Origin: Acanthopleuribacter pedis
GTDB taxonomy: Bacteria; Acidobacteriota; Holophagae; Acanthopleuribacterales; Acanthopleuribacteraceae
Assembly: GCF_017377855.1 (NCBI RefSeq)
Contig: NZ_JAFREP010000007.1
Coordinates: 186,001-250,000 of the forward strand
DNA: 64,000 bases
Reading direction: 5' to 3'
The notes beneath the pieces were generated by a model. That model saw only the letters and a program-made list of their open reading frames with translations, was not told the origin of the DNA and made no database searches. Below are positions 51,353 through 59,900 of the stretch, one piece after another. The position numbers and the translations under genes are program-made. Within the stretch, counting starts at the first letter, position 1, and each line of letters opens with the position of its first letter.

Positions 51353-52525
51353 TTAGGCAAAGGCCGGAATGCCGGTGATCGCCTGACCGATGATCAAGCG
51401 GTGAATGTCATGGGTGCCCTCGTAGGTTTTTACCGTTTCGAGGTTGAGCATGTGGCGAATCACCGGGTATTCGTCGGTAATGCCGTTGGCGCCGTGCATG
51501 TCGCGCGCTTGACGGGCGATGTCGAGCGCGATGGCGACGTTGTTCATTTTGGCCATGGAGACTTGGGCGAAGTTGTAGGTGCCGTCGTCTTTCATGCGAC
51601 CCAGGTGCAGCGACATTAACTGACCTTTCACGATTTCGGTCAACATGTCGGCCAGTTTTCCTTGTACCAACTGGAACGAGGCCAGCGGACGGTCGAACTG
51701 AATGCGGCTTTTGGTGTAGTCGACGGTGGCGTCGTAACAGGCCATGGCGGCACCCAGGGCACCCCAAGAAATGCCGTAACGCGCTTGGGTCAAGCAGCCG
51801 AGGGGGCCTTTCAGGCCTTCGACGTTGGGCAGGCGACGGCTGTCGGGAACCACCACGTCGTCCAACACCAGCTCGGAGGTGACGCTGGCGCGCAGCGAGT
51901 ATTTGCCCTTCATTTCGGGGGCACTAAAGCCTTTGCTGTCGGTGTCGACGATGAAGCCGCGCACGACGCCTTCTTCATCTCGGGCCCAGACAATCGCGAT
52001 TTGGGCGATGCTGCCGTTGGTGATCCACATCTTGGCGCCGTTGAGGATCCAATTGTCACCGTCGCGTTTGGCGTTGGTTTTCATGCTGCCGGGGTCGGAG
52101 CCGTGGTCGGGTTCGGTCAAACCGAAGCAACCGATCATTTCGGCGGTGGCCAGTTTGGGCAAAAATTCGTTTTTCTGTTCTTCGCTGCCGTACGCCAGGA
52201 TCGGGTACATCACCAAGGCGCCTTGAACGGAAACAAAGGAACGCAGGCCGGAATCGCCGCGCTCTAGTTCTTGCATGATCAGCCCGTAGGCCACGTTGTT
52301 CAGGCCGGGACAGCCGTAGCCGTCGATGTTGGCGCCGAAGACGTTGAGTTCCGCCAATTCGGGTACGAGGTTCATGGGAAAGGTCGCGTCGCGGTTGTGC
52401 TGGTTGATGACGGGTAAAAACCGTTTGCTCACCCAGTTTTTCACGCTGTCGCGGACCATTAGCTCTTCTTCGGTCAGCAGGTGGTCGATGCCGAAGAAAT
52501 CGGCAGTGTTAACCCCTTTTTTCAT
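51353..52525 (-). CDS. gcdH: Glutaryl-CoA dehydrogenase
   Basis: 390 residues. An FAD enzyme that oxidises and decarboxylates glutaryl-CoA to crotonyl-CoA in lysine and tryptophan breakdown. Distinctive matches include GYGCPGLNNVAYGLIMQELE, DSGLRSFVSVQGALVMYPI, CFGLTEPDHGSDPGSM and ALDIARQARDMHGANGI, and the catalytic base Glu369 in TYEGTHDIH. The Glu, Arg and Ser that hold the substrate carboxylate in the human enzyme are kept in ELERGDSGLRSFVS. AAGGAG precedes ATG 52525. Confidence 0.93.
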   Translation of the reverse strand: MKKGVNTADFFGIDHLLTEEELMVRDSVKNWVSKRFLPVINQHNRDATFPMNLVPELAELNVFGANIDGYGCPGLNNVAYGLIMQELERGDSGLRSFVSVQGALVMYPILAYGSEEQKNEFLPKLATAEMIGCFGLTEPDHGSDPGSMKTNAKRDGDNWILNGAKMWITNGSIAQIAIVWARDEEGVVRGFIVDTDSKGFSAPEMKGKYSLRASVTSELVLDDVVVPDSRRLPNVEGLKGPLGCLTQARYGISWGALGAAMACYDATVDYTKSRIQFDRPLASFQLVQGKLADMLTEIVKGQLMSLHLGRMKDDGTYNFAQVSMAKMNNVAIALDIARQARDMHGANGITDEYPVIRHMLNLETVKTYEGTHDIHRLIIGQAITGIPAFA

Positions 52526-52805
52526 AGTTACTCCTTCCAAAGGTGTGGTTGGGCCTGTCAGGACAGGGTGCACACCGCGGCGGCGGTTGGGTCGGGGCGG
52601 GTGAGCCGGATGATGGGTTCGGCTCATGAATGTAAGGTCGTCGTTTACCCGTCGGCGCGATTCAGGTTATCCAAAAAATGGGGTGCGCCCTGATGTGGGT
52701 AACGGTTGCTTCCCGCTCCGTCCTCCGTCGTGGTGTGCGCGGCGGGGCACGCTCCCGGTTGTGGCGCGGCGAATGCCGACGGGTTCAACCTGGAGGGCGT
52801 GTCCG

Positions 52806-53672
52806 TTAAAAGGTATTCAAAGGATCCGTGGGGACGGCATCGGTGATTTCGCCCGGGTCACGGCCTTCTTCCTTAATACGCTGCCAGCGTGTCAATTTAT
52901 CTTGCACAAAAGGCATGTAATCGCTGTCGGCGAAATTGTTCGCAAGGTTATTGTAATAGAAAATGGCTTCTTTGTACTTCTCGCGGCGCCAAAGGGTTTC
53001 GGCCAGGTAGAAGTAGGTTTTTTCGGGATCGTACTGACCCTCGTAGTTGTTGATGATGCCTTTGAGGCGTGACTCGGCCGACTTCTCGAAACCGCGACCG
53101 CGGCGGAAGTAGTAATAACCCACGGTGAACTCGTGTTCGGCCATGCGCAACAAACACAGGTCAATTTTGTCCTTGGCTTTTTCGGCGTAGGGGCTGACCG
53201 GGTAGCGGTCGATCAGATTCTTGAACTCGGTGTAGGCGGTTAAGGTACTGGTTTGGTCGCGGTCGGCGCTTTCAATTTCGGTGAAAAAACACATGGCGTA
53301 TTGGTACTGCGCGTAATCCGACTTGGGATGGGTGGGGAAGTGGGTCAAGAAAGACTTGTACTCCACCGAGGCTTCGATGTAGGTGGCCATTTTGTCGAAA
53401 AAGTAGCTGTCGGCGATGGACAGTTTGACATCGGGTAAAAGTTTGCTGTCGGGTGCGTAGGTTTCAATAACGCGCAACCAGCGGCGGGCGTCGACGAACT
53501 TGCGCTTCTGGAAAAGGGTGGTGGCGCGGTTGAACAGTTCCTGGGTGGTGACGTCGCCTTTTTGGAGTCGGTCGGCCAGGGTTTCTTTTTTAGGACCGCC
53601 GCAGGCTGTAATCAGCAGGGCGGCACCCAGCAAAAAGAGCAGGGGACCGCGACGGTAAATCGAGTTAAGCAT
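52806..53672 (-). CDS. bamD: Outer-membrane assembly lipoprotein BamD
   Basis: 288 residues. Signal with lipobox LLITAC (Cys24), then five TPR-like units (TTQELFNRATTLFQKRKFVD, DYAQYQYAMCFFTEIES, PEKTYFYLAETLWRREKYKE). BamD is the essential lipoprotein of the BAM complex that inserts beta-barrel proteins into the outer membrane. The length is somewhat above E. coli BamD (245). The start at 53672 (MLNSIYRRG) has GGAG upstream and overlaps the rpe gene by eight bases. The frame extends upstream as a shadow of rpe. Confidence 0.9.
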   Translation of the reverse strand: MLNSIYRRGPLLFLLGAALLITACGGPKKETLADRLQKGDVTTQELFNRATTLFQKRKFVDARRWLRVIETYAPDSKLLPDVKLSIADSYFFDKMATYIEASVEYKSFLTHFPTHPKSDYAQYQYAMCFFTEIESADRDQTSTLTAYTEFKNLIDRYPVSPYAEKAKDKIDLCLLRMAEHEFTVGYYYFRRGRGFEKSAESRLKGIINNYEGQYDPEKTYFYLAETLWRREKYKEAIFYYNNLANNFADSDYMPFVQDKLTRWQRIKEEGRDPGEITDAVPTDPLNTF

Positions 53673-54333
53673 CGTGTTTCTCCACTTCGGCCAGCAGTTC
53701 GCGTACCGCTTGACCCGGATCGCCTTTGCCGAAAACGCTGGAGCCGGCGACGGCGCAGCGGACGCCCGCTTGGTAAAGTCGGCCGATGTTGGCGACCCCG
53801 ACACCACCGTCTACTTGGATGAACGGGGTGTTGTCGCTTTTTTCGATCAAGGCATTGAGTTGGGCGAGGCGTTGGTAGGTTGCCTCAATGAACTTTTGAC
53901 CACCAAAGCCGGGGTTCACACTCATGAGCAGCACGAAGTCGACATGGTCGATCATGGCTTCGAGGTGAGCAATCGGCGTGCCGGGATTGATGGCGATCCC
54001 CGGCTTGCAGCCCGCGTCACGAATTTGTTGGCTGACGCGGTGGGCGTGGGTCGCCGCTTCAACGTGGAACGAAATCCAGTGGGCGCCCGCCTTGGCAAAA
54101 TCGGTGATGAAATTCTCGGGGTTGGTCACCATTAAATGAACGTCCAGGATTGCATCCGTTTTGCCCGCGAGTGCTTTGGGGACGATGGGACCCATGGTCA
54201 AATTGGGGACAAAATGTCCGTCCATGACGTCAATATGTAATACGTCGGCACCCGCTTCAACCGCCGGCAAAATCGCTTTTTCCAGATTCCAGAAATCGGC
54301 GGCCAGCAGGGAGGGGGCCAGTTTAAATTTCAT
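53665..54333 (-). CDS. rpe: Ribulose-phosphate 3-epimerase
   Basis: 222 residues, the usual length. It interconverts ribulose-5-phosphate and xylulose-5-phosphate in the pentose phosphate pathway. TIM-barrel motifs: LAPSLLAADFWNLEKAI, VLHIDVMDGHFVPNLTMGP, DVHLMVTNPE, VLLMSVNPGFGGQKF and IQVDGGVGVANIGRLY, with the metal and catalytic Asp/His residues present. Start 54333 follows GAGG. It lies between the PASTA protein gene (46-base gap) and bamD (overlap), in the same order of transcription. Confidence 0.96.
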   Translation of the reverse strand: MKFKLAPSLLAADFWNLEKAILPAVEAGADVLHIDVMDGHFVPNLTMGPIVPKALAGKTDAILDVHLMVTNPENFITDFAKAGAHWISFHVEAATHAHRVSQQIRDAGCKPGIAINPGTPIAHLEAMIDHVDFVLLMSVNPGFGGQKFIEATYQRLAQLNALIEKSDNTPFIQVDGGVGVANIGRLYQAGVRCAVAGSSVFGKGDPGQAVRELLAEVEKHDA

Positions 54334-54379
54334 AGGGTAGACCTCAGGCAATCAAACAATCCCTGCACCTTATCACATC

Positions 54380-55129
54380 TCAGTGATCCCTGTTGACCAC
54401 CAAGGTAATATTCTGGTTCTTGTTAATCGGGTAGCCGGGATGCGGCCGTTGTTCAAGCACCACTTGGCCGAGGCCGCGGTCAAAGGATTTGTATTTGGTG
54501 ACCACGCGGAACTCGTGTTTGTCCAAAAAGGTTTTGACCTCGGCGTAATCGCGGTGGGCCAAATCCGGCATCACATACCATTCCGCCTGTTGCCCGTCGG
54601 AAACCAACAGCGACACACCTGAGCGGATGCCGAGATCGCCGCCGGGTTCGGGATGTTGGGCCAATATCCGGCCGCGATTATTCGAGTTCGTCGGAATGCG
54701 GGAGATCAAGGCCACCTTGCTGTCGGCGCGTTCCAGCAGGGTTTGTGAGAAACCCAGGCTTTCGCCGACCAGTTGCGGGATGGCTTTGACCTCTTCGCCG
54801 GCGGACAGAATCATTTCGATCTCGCGCCCTTCTTTGACGCGTTGCCCGGGGCGGGGGATTTGCAACAGCACCCGCCCGGCTTTAACCGCGCTGCTGTGAA
54901 TACCGGCATCCTCGTCGACGACGACCACCAAACGGTGATCTTTGAGGATTTGTACCGCCTCGTCGCGGGGCAAATCGTAGAGGTCGGGGACTTCAACCAC
55001 GCGACCGGCCACCATGTGGCGCAAATAAAACCAGGTTCCGGCAACGGCGCCGACCCCAAAAAAACAACAGCCCAAAACGACAAGGAACGTTTTCAGCAGC
55101 AATTTCGTCAGTGTTTTTCGAAAAGCCAT
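54380..55129 (-). CDS. Membrane-anchored PASTA-domain protein
   Basis: 249 residues: one N-terminal membrane segment (TFLVVLGCCFFGVGAVAGTWFY) followed by three PASTA domains (VVEVPDLYDLPRDEAVQIL, KAIPQLVGESLGFSQTLLE, YVMPDLAHRDYAEVKTFL), each ending in the usual QxPxPG or HPEPG motif. PASTA domains bind muropeptides or peptidoglycan and are best known on Ser/Thr kinases and penicillin-binding proteins. Here there is no catalytic domain. A wall-sensing or wall-binding role is inferred. The ribosome site is weak. It is first in a PASTA-rpe-bamD operon. Confidence 0.88.
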   Translation of the reverse strand: MAFRKTLTKLLLKTFLVVLGCCFFGVGAVAGTWFYLRHMVAGRVVEVPDLYDLPRDEAVQILKDHRLVVVVDEDAGIHSSAVKAGRVLLQIPRPGQRVKEGREIEMILSAGEEVKAIPQLVGESLGFSQTLLERADSKVALISRIPTNSNNRGRILAQHPEPGGDLGIRSGVSLLVSDGQQAEWYVMPDLAHRDYAEVKTFLDKHEFRVVTKYKSFDRGLGQVVLEQRPHPGYPINKNQNITLVVNRDH

Positions 55130-55222
55130 AAACGTTCGTTGGGTCCTTGTCGTTTGGGCGTTGGTGCGGACGGTGAGACGGGCTCAACCGACCGATCTAA
55201 CCAAAAAAAGGTTAGGCAATGA

Positions 55223-55474
55223 TTAGTTGGCTGCTTGGGTCAGGCGGGACTTCAGGCGAGCGGCGGCGTTATCGTGAATAAAGCCTTTTTTTGCAGAAAC
55301 ATCGATCAATGAGTAAATCGCGGGGAGCTTGTCTTTTGCTTCGCTCGACCCTTCGGCGATCAATGCGCGGATCTTTTTCAGTTCCGTTCTCAGGCGGCTT
55401 CTCCCAGAACGATTGCGGTCGCGGCGGCTGATGTCTTGCTTGGATTTTTTGGCCGCTGACTTGTGACTTGCCAT
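55223..55474 (-). CDS. rpsT: 30S ribosomal protein S20
   Basis: 83 residues, typical size. It begins MASHKSAAKKSKQDISRRDR with NRSGRSRLRTELKKIRALI, and ends VSAKKGFIHDNAAARLKSRL, the S20 conserved tail. AAGGAGA precedes the ATG. A sigma-70 promoter candidate lies about 110 bases upstream on the minus strand. Confidence 0.96.
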   Translation of the reverse strand: MASHKSAAKKSKQDISRRDRNRSGRSRLRTELKKIRALIAEGSSEAKDKLPAIYSLIDVSAKKGFIHDNAAARLKSRLTQAAN

Positions 55475-55584
55475 TAAGTTGTCTCCTTATTGTCGTGGGT
55501 GGGTTTGATGACCGTGGAACCCTCGGATTTCCGGCCGCCGATGGGGGTCTCCCCTGTGGGCGACATCAAACCGCAGATCGACAC

Positions 55585-55614
55585 AGTATAGAGGAGTGCT
55601 CGCGGTGAACGCAA
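55585..55614 (-). promoter_or_regulatory. Candidate sigma-70 promoter for rpsT
   Basis: On the minus strand TTGCGT, an 18-base spacer and TATACT. The -35 hexamer is the same as in the rpmG promoter candidate. Confidence 0.45.
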
Positions 55615-55869
55615 GCCTTTGGTTTAAGAAATCCGAGTTGCGCGCCGATCCCTTTCATACGCTCCTTCTCTATTATGATGTTCCGCTTTTTTTGTAGGTG
55701 AGAACCTGCCGGCTCAAACAGCTGATTGTGTTGCATTTTTGAAACGGGCAACCTATATTTGTTAGCAAAGTGTTAATCAATTGTTGGGAAAATGTTAGAA
55801 AAGTGCCTTTTCGACTGCCAATCACGTGCTGCTCCCGGCAGGGCCGGGGTCATTTTTCATGGAGGTCAA

Positions 55870-56856
55870 ATGATTCGAATTCTATTACCGGTTTTTCTGC
55901 TTTCGATTGGTGTCAACCTTCTCGCGCAACGCGATCTGAGCCGCTATTCCGATCAAGATCTGCGCTTGGCAGCCCTCGAACTTTTTGATCAATTGGCGAC
56001 CGACCCGTCGCCCTCATTGGCGCCCTACTTCTCCTCATTCGAGAACGGGGCTTTTCGCGATGATTCGCCGGCGGTCGATTTATTGGCCGACGCCTTGGTT
56101 CATGGCGAAGTACCACTTTATAAAGATACAGGGCCGTCGACACCCGTGACCGCCCACCTGTTGGCGGACGGCCTGTTGCGTGTCTATCAACTATTGAGTG
56201 TCGGAAGCGACCCCGTGGTTCGCTTTGAACATGACAATCCTGTTTCCCTCGCTGTTTTTTTCGTCTTGGCCGACCGATTGGACGGGGTTCTTGACGGGCG
56301 ATTGGACGCACCCGATTTAACGGGTTATTACGATTTGTGGGTGAAACAAGCCGTACCACCCGCCGCCTTATGCTTTGACTGTCGCCTGGATGAACGTTGG
56401 GCCGACCGTCGCGGCCTCATCAATACCAAAGGGCTTGGTGAACTGTTGCCGCGCCGTTTACGCCGTCAACTCGCCGGCAACTTGCCCAATGCGCAAAAAG
56501 TAGCCGTGCTCGGCCGTTTTGTGCGCGAGCAGGTTGTCTACAGCGATGAATCCTACAATGAAGACTTTTGGCAAACCCCGTTTGAAACGCTTTCCAGCGG
56601 GAGTGGTGACGCCGAGGATTTGGCCGTTCTGTTTCAGGCCGTCGCCGAGCACTATGGTCTGGGCACCAAAATGGTTGTCGGTACCTTGTTTTTGTCGGGC
56701 GAGCAGCCCCGCGCGGTGCGCAACCATGCCTGGGTGGCCTACGAGGGTGAGGTCGTCGACTTGACCAGTTTCCTCGGCAAACACGAAACCGCCGTTTATG
56801 AACCCAAAATGGTGTTGGATTCCGAGAACAGTTGGTTTTTGACCGCCGGTCGTTAG
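55870..56856 (+). CDS. Secreted transglutaminase-like protein without catalytic Cys
   Basis: 328 residues with a signal peptide (RILLPVFLLSIGVNLLAQ). The C-terminal third matches the transglutaminase-like fold: GSGDAEDLAVLFQAVAEHYG, NHAWVAYEGEVVDLTS. In active relatives the first motif is GDCEDLA; here the Cys is Ala248 (GCC), while His286 and Asp297 of the triad remain. It is therefore probably a non-catalytic relative that binds peptide or wall material. The N-terminal 200 residues are unrecognised and acidic. The start at 55870 follows GGAGG. It is monocistronic, with a bidirectional terminator after it. Confidence 0.72.
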   Translation: MIRILLPVFLLSIGVNLLAQRDLSRYSDQDLRLAALELFDQLATDPSPSLAPYFSSFENGAFRDDSPAVDLLADALVHGEVPLYKDTGPSTPVTAHLLADGLLRVYQLLSVGSDPVVRFEHDNPVSLAVFFVLADRLDGVLDGRLDAPDLTGYYDLWVKQAVPPAALCFDCRLDERWADRRGLINTKGLGELLPRRLRRQLAGNLPNAQKVAVLGRFVREQVVYSDESYNEDFWQTPFETLSSGSGDAEDLAVLFQAVAEHYGLGTKMVVGTLFLSGEQPRAVRNHAWVAYEGEVVDLTSFLGKHETAVYEPKMVLDSENSWFLTAGR

Positions 56857-56872
56857 TTCGTTCACACCAACG

Positions 56873-56906
56873 AAAAAGGCGGCGTCCCTTGGGATGCCGC
56901 CTTTTT
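56873..56906. terminator. Bidirectional Rho-independent terminator
   Basis: AAAAAGGCGGC and GCCGCCTTTTT arms, with a further TCCC/GGGA pairing inside. It serves both the plus-strand transglutaminase-like gene and the minus-strand ligase gene. Confidence 0.88.
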
Positions 56907-56927
56907 CGTTTTGTGGTTAGGGTTGGG

Positions 56928-58337
56928 CTAACAGAACTCGCAGATGGTTTCCAGCAATTCGCCCGCGTGGTCGACCTGCTTCTTTTCGAAGTTGCGGTAC
57001 TGTTCCGGGGTAAACACCTTGCCGTCGTTGAGTTGCAGCAACTCGGCGGCCGGGTTTAAACCGCGGTGGGTGTAGTTTTCGTAAAACTTCTCGGCCAAGG
57101 CGACCAAGGAGCGATCCTCGGAGCCCGCATGTTTGAGTGCCAATTGGAACAACTGGTTTGACAAAGCGGCGATTTGTTCGTCCTCAAGGCCCTGGACCGC
57201 GGCCTGCTGGAGCAGCCCCGGGAGTTGGGTGCGGTAGGGCAGCAGCATGTCGATGGTTTTTTCGCGTGCTTCGGTATTGTAGAGAAGGAAGGTGAGCAGG
57301 ATTCCGGGTACGGCGCACCAAACCTTGGACTGGGCGTCGAGGAAACGGCATTCAAAAAATCCGCGGGCACGGACCTCGGGGAACAAGGTGCTCAAGTGGT
57401 TGACCCAGTCTTCCATGTCGGGGAATTGCCCGTTGTAGCCGTCTTTCATCCATTGACGAAAGTTGATAAAACGGCCGTCGAAGGAAGCCTCGCCGTTGGG
57501 TTGGGGGAGGCGCATCACGTTGGCGTCAAGGGCGAACTCGGTGTATTGCTGGACCGGGCAAGGTTTGTATTCCGGGGTCAAGAAGCCTTTTTGAATGCCG
57601 GTACGGCTGGGGTCCAAGTTTTGCCAGATCAGAGAGCGGTAGGAATAAGCGCCGCCGGCCTTGCGGTGAATAAAGGGTGAATTGGCGAACAGGGCCACAA
57701 AAAACGGGGGCACCAGGTTGGCCGCCAACCAGCGGCGTTGCGCCGTGGCTTTGTCGCCGGCGTCGAGATTGATTTGCAGTGAGGTTGAGAGCCGCATCAT
57801 CTTGCGGCCGTAGTGGCCGATGGTGTGGAAATACCGGTCCATATTAATGTAGCGCGGCGCGGTTAGGTGCAAACCGACCTCGTCGACCGTGTACCAGGGA
57901 TTGAGACCGCTGTGGAAAAACCAAATGTCGTAATTTTTTAGCTGGCAGCGCAGGGTTTCGATGACGTGGTTGAGGTTCTGGATGGCCGCCGTCAGGGTGG
58001 CGAAAGGGGGGCCGCTGTATTCAAGCTGTCGTCCTGGTTCAAAGGTCAAATTGCCGCCGTCGGCGAATTTAAAGATATGGGTGCCGTCGGGTTTCGGTTC
58101 ATAGGTAAAACCCTCGAGGGTGCCTACCAGTTGTTGCAACAACTGGATTAAACCCGTGCCTTCCTCGTTCTGAAAAGGTACCAGCGCGTGGCCTCGCTCC
58201 GGGGTGGTTCGAAACGGCCAAAGTTCGAGTTCGAGACCCACGTGGTCTTGGCTGTTGCTGTGATTCGACGGAAAAAAAGCGTTTTCGACTTTGGCTTGGA
58301 GTTGGGCCGTGTCTAAGGTCGCTTCGGGTCTTGGCAT
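56928..58337 (-). CDS. gshA: Glutamate-cysteine ligase (GCS2/plant-type)
   Basis: 469 residues. It joins glutamate and cysteine using ATP, the first step to glutathione. Motifs of the GCS2 family are GLELELWPF, NLTFEPGRQLEYSGPPF, MMRLSTSLQINLDAGD, FANSPFIHRKAGGAYSYRSL and EVRARGFFECRFLDAQS. EgtA-type relatives acting in ergothioneine synthesis share the fold, so the exact acceptor is not certain. It lies 33 bases after the CCA-enzyme gene on the same strand, so the two are probably co-transcribed. Confidence 0.82.
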   Translation of the reverse strand: MPRPEATLDTAQLQAKVENAFFPSNHSNSQDHVGLELELWPFRTTPERGHALVPFQNEEGTGLIQLLQQLVGTLEGFTYEPKPDGTHIFKFADGGNLTFEPGRQLEYSGPPFATLTAAIQNLNHVIETLRCQLKNYDIWFFHSGLNPWYTVDEVGLHLTAPRYINMDRYFHTIGHYGRKMMRLSTSLQINLDAGDKATAQRRWLAANLVPPFFVALFANSPFIHRKAGGAYSYRSLIWQNLDPSRTGIQKGFLTPEYKPCPVQQYTEFALDANVMRLPQPNGEASFDGRFINFRQWMKDGYNGQFPDMEDWVNHLSTLFPEVRARGFFECRFLDAQSKVWCAVPGILLTFLLYNTEAREKTIDMLLPYRTQLPGLLQQAAVQGLEDEQIAALSNQLFQLALKHAGSEDRSLVALAEKFYENYTHRGLNPAAELLQLNDGKVFTPEQYRNFEKKQVDHAGELLETICEFC

Positions 58338-58370
58338 CGTGTTGCTCCCGTGGTGGAAATGAAAATCGGG

Positions 58371-59618
58371 TTATGGGCTGGACAGGTCGGACCAAGCGGC
58401 CGGCGGCTGGGGCGGTTGTTCCTGCTGGAAAAACCGCTCGATCTGGTTTTTATCATTCAATCTTCCCAAATACCAGTGGATCTTGGTGGCGAGAACGGCC
58501 GTGCCCCGCGACGGTGCCGGCAAGGCCAGCAAGCGTTGTTTGGGGATTTTGGGTTCTTCCTTGGCGACAAATCCGTTGATCAGGGCGATCACCCATTCGT
58601 GGCTGTCGGGGTGCCACAGAAGAGGAACACCACGAACGATGCGAATCATTTCATCGGGTTTCATCGCGGTCGTTTTTAGCAGTTGGAACACCCCTTCCGC
58701 GACGACCGCCGGATTGCCGTGGTGATGGGTTATACGGGACGCTGTTTTGATGGTTTTCATTTGGGCACGGGTGAAACGCAGCTCCTGCAATCGTTCCGGC
58801 AGCGCTTTGGCGGCCAAAGGCATGCCGCCCAAGGCCAGCAGCAAGAACCAGGCGGCGTCTACCGAGAGCGGGCGACAGTGTTCGAAGTGGTTAATCGCGT
58901 TGTCCAGCTTGCTTTCGTGTAATTCGGGCATAAGGGTGACGAGCACCTTGCTTTGGTTCATCAAACGCAGGACCGCGGCGGCCCGGGGGGCCTTGAGGAG
59001 TTCGTCCATTTCCTTGTGAATGCGTTCGAAGGAAAGCTGCCGTAACCCGGTGACCGAGGCCGTGACCGCCTGCAGTTGATCGGGTTCGGCCTGCCAACCG
59101 AAACGCGCCAAGAAACGGAAATAGCGCAAGATACGCAGGTAATCCTCGTGGATGCGGTCCTGGGCTTCGCCGACGAAGCGCAGGCGTTTTGCGGCTAGGT
59201 CGGGACGGCCCGCCACGAAATCATGGATGGTGCCGTCCGCGTCTTGGTAAAGCGCGTTGATGGTGAAATCACGGCGGGTGGCGTCCTTGGCGAAGTCGGT
59301 GGTGAAGGCGACCTCGGCGTGGCGGCCGTGACAGACCACGTCCTCGCGTAAGGTAGTGACCTCGATGGTTTGGCGTGGGGTGACCACGCACACCGTACCG
59401 TGTTCAATGCCAACCGGTACCACGCGAAACCCGCGCGCCTTACACAGCACCATGGTGGTTTCGGGGGGCGCCGCGCAGGCGATATCGAAATCCTTGGGGG
59501 TTCGCCCCAGCAACAAATCCCGAACACAACCGCCGGCCAGCATCGCGGGGTAACCGGCCTCGCTTAACGCGCGACATAAGGCCAATGCCTCGCGGTGGTC
59601 TTCCGTGAATGAGTCCAT
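58371..59618 (-). CDS. cca: CCA tRNA nucleotidyltransferase
   Basis: 415 residues of the class II nucleotidyltransferase family that adds or repairs the 3'-CCA of tRNA. It shows the active-site motifs GGCVRDLLLG, KDFDIA and RRDFTINALYQD, then RLRFVGEAQDRIHEDYLRILRYFRF, which is the CCA-enzyme form. Poly(A) polymerase is the alternative because both share the head domain. There is no HD domain. The C-terminal 200 residues are helical. It is the first gene of a pair with the glutamate-cysteine ligase. Confidence 0.85.
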   Translation of the reverse strand: MDSFTEDHREALALCRALSEAGYPAMLAGGCVRDLLLGRTPKDFDIACAAPPETTMVLCKARGFRVVPVGIEHGTVCVVTPRQTIEVTTLREDVVCHGRHAEVAFTTDFAKDATRRDFTINALYQDADGTIHDFVAGRPDLAAKRLRFVGEAQDRIHEDYLRILRYFRFLARFGWQAEPDQLQAVTASVTGLRQLSFERIHKEMDELLKAPRAAAVLRLMNQSKVLVTLMPELHESKLDNAINHFEHCRPLSVDAAWFLLLALGGMPLAAKALPERLQELRFTRAQMKTIKTASRITHHHGNPAVVAEGVFQLLKTTAMKPDEMIRIVRGVPLLWHPDSHEWVIALINGFVAKEEPKIPKQRLLALPAPSRGTAVLATKIHWYLGRLNDKNQIERFFQQEQPPQPPAAWSDLSSP

Positions 59619-59900
59619 AACCAGAAATCCTCTTCTCCGTCGCCCCGGTCGTTTTTGTCGCGGTGTGGCGCGGGCAGCCTTTGATTATAAGCCTTTTTAC
59701 CGGCGCCGGTCGGCGCGGATCGGTTCCCATGGATTCGAGGTTGTAAAACACTGATGAAAAAGGGTTATTGCCCAAATTTTCATCCTGGTTTGGGTTCATT
59801 TTCCACTGGAACCGCTTCAATCCCCCATTTGGCATGGGATTCCCCGCTCGGCTGTGGTAACGTGAGGCGGTTTTCAAATTCCGGTGGCAAGGCTGGTTTC

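Noticed and set aside
59619..59900. Possible SAM riboswitch before metX
   Set aside because: I compared the leader with the SAM-I and SAM-II patterns I know and found no convincing conserved core; a covariance-model search would be needed to change this.
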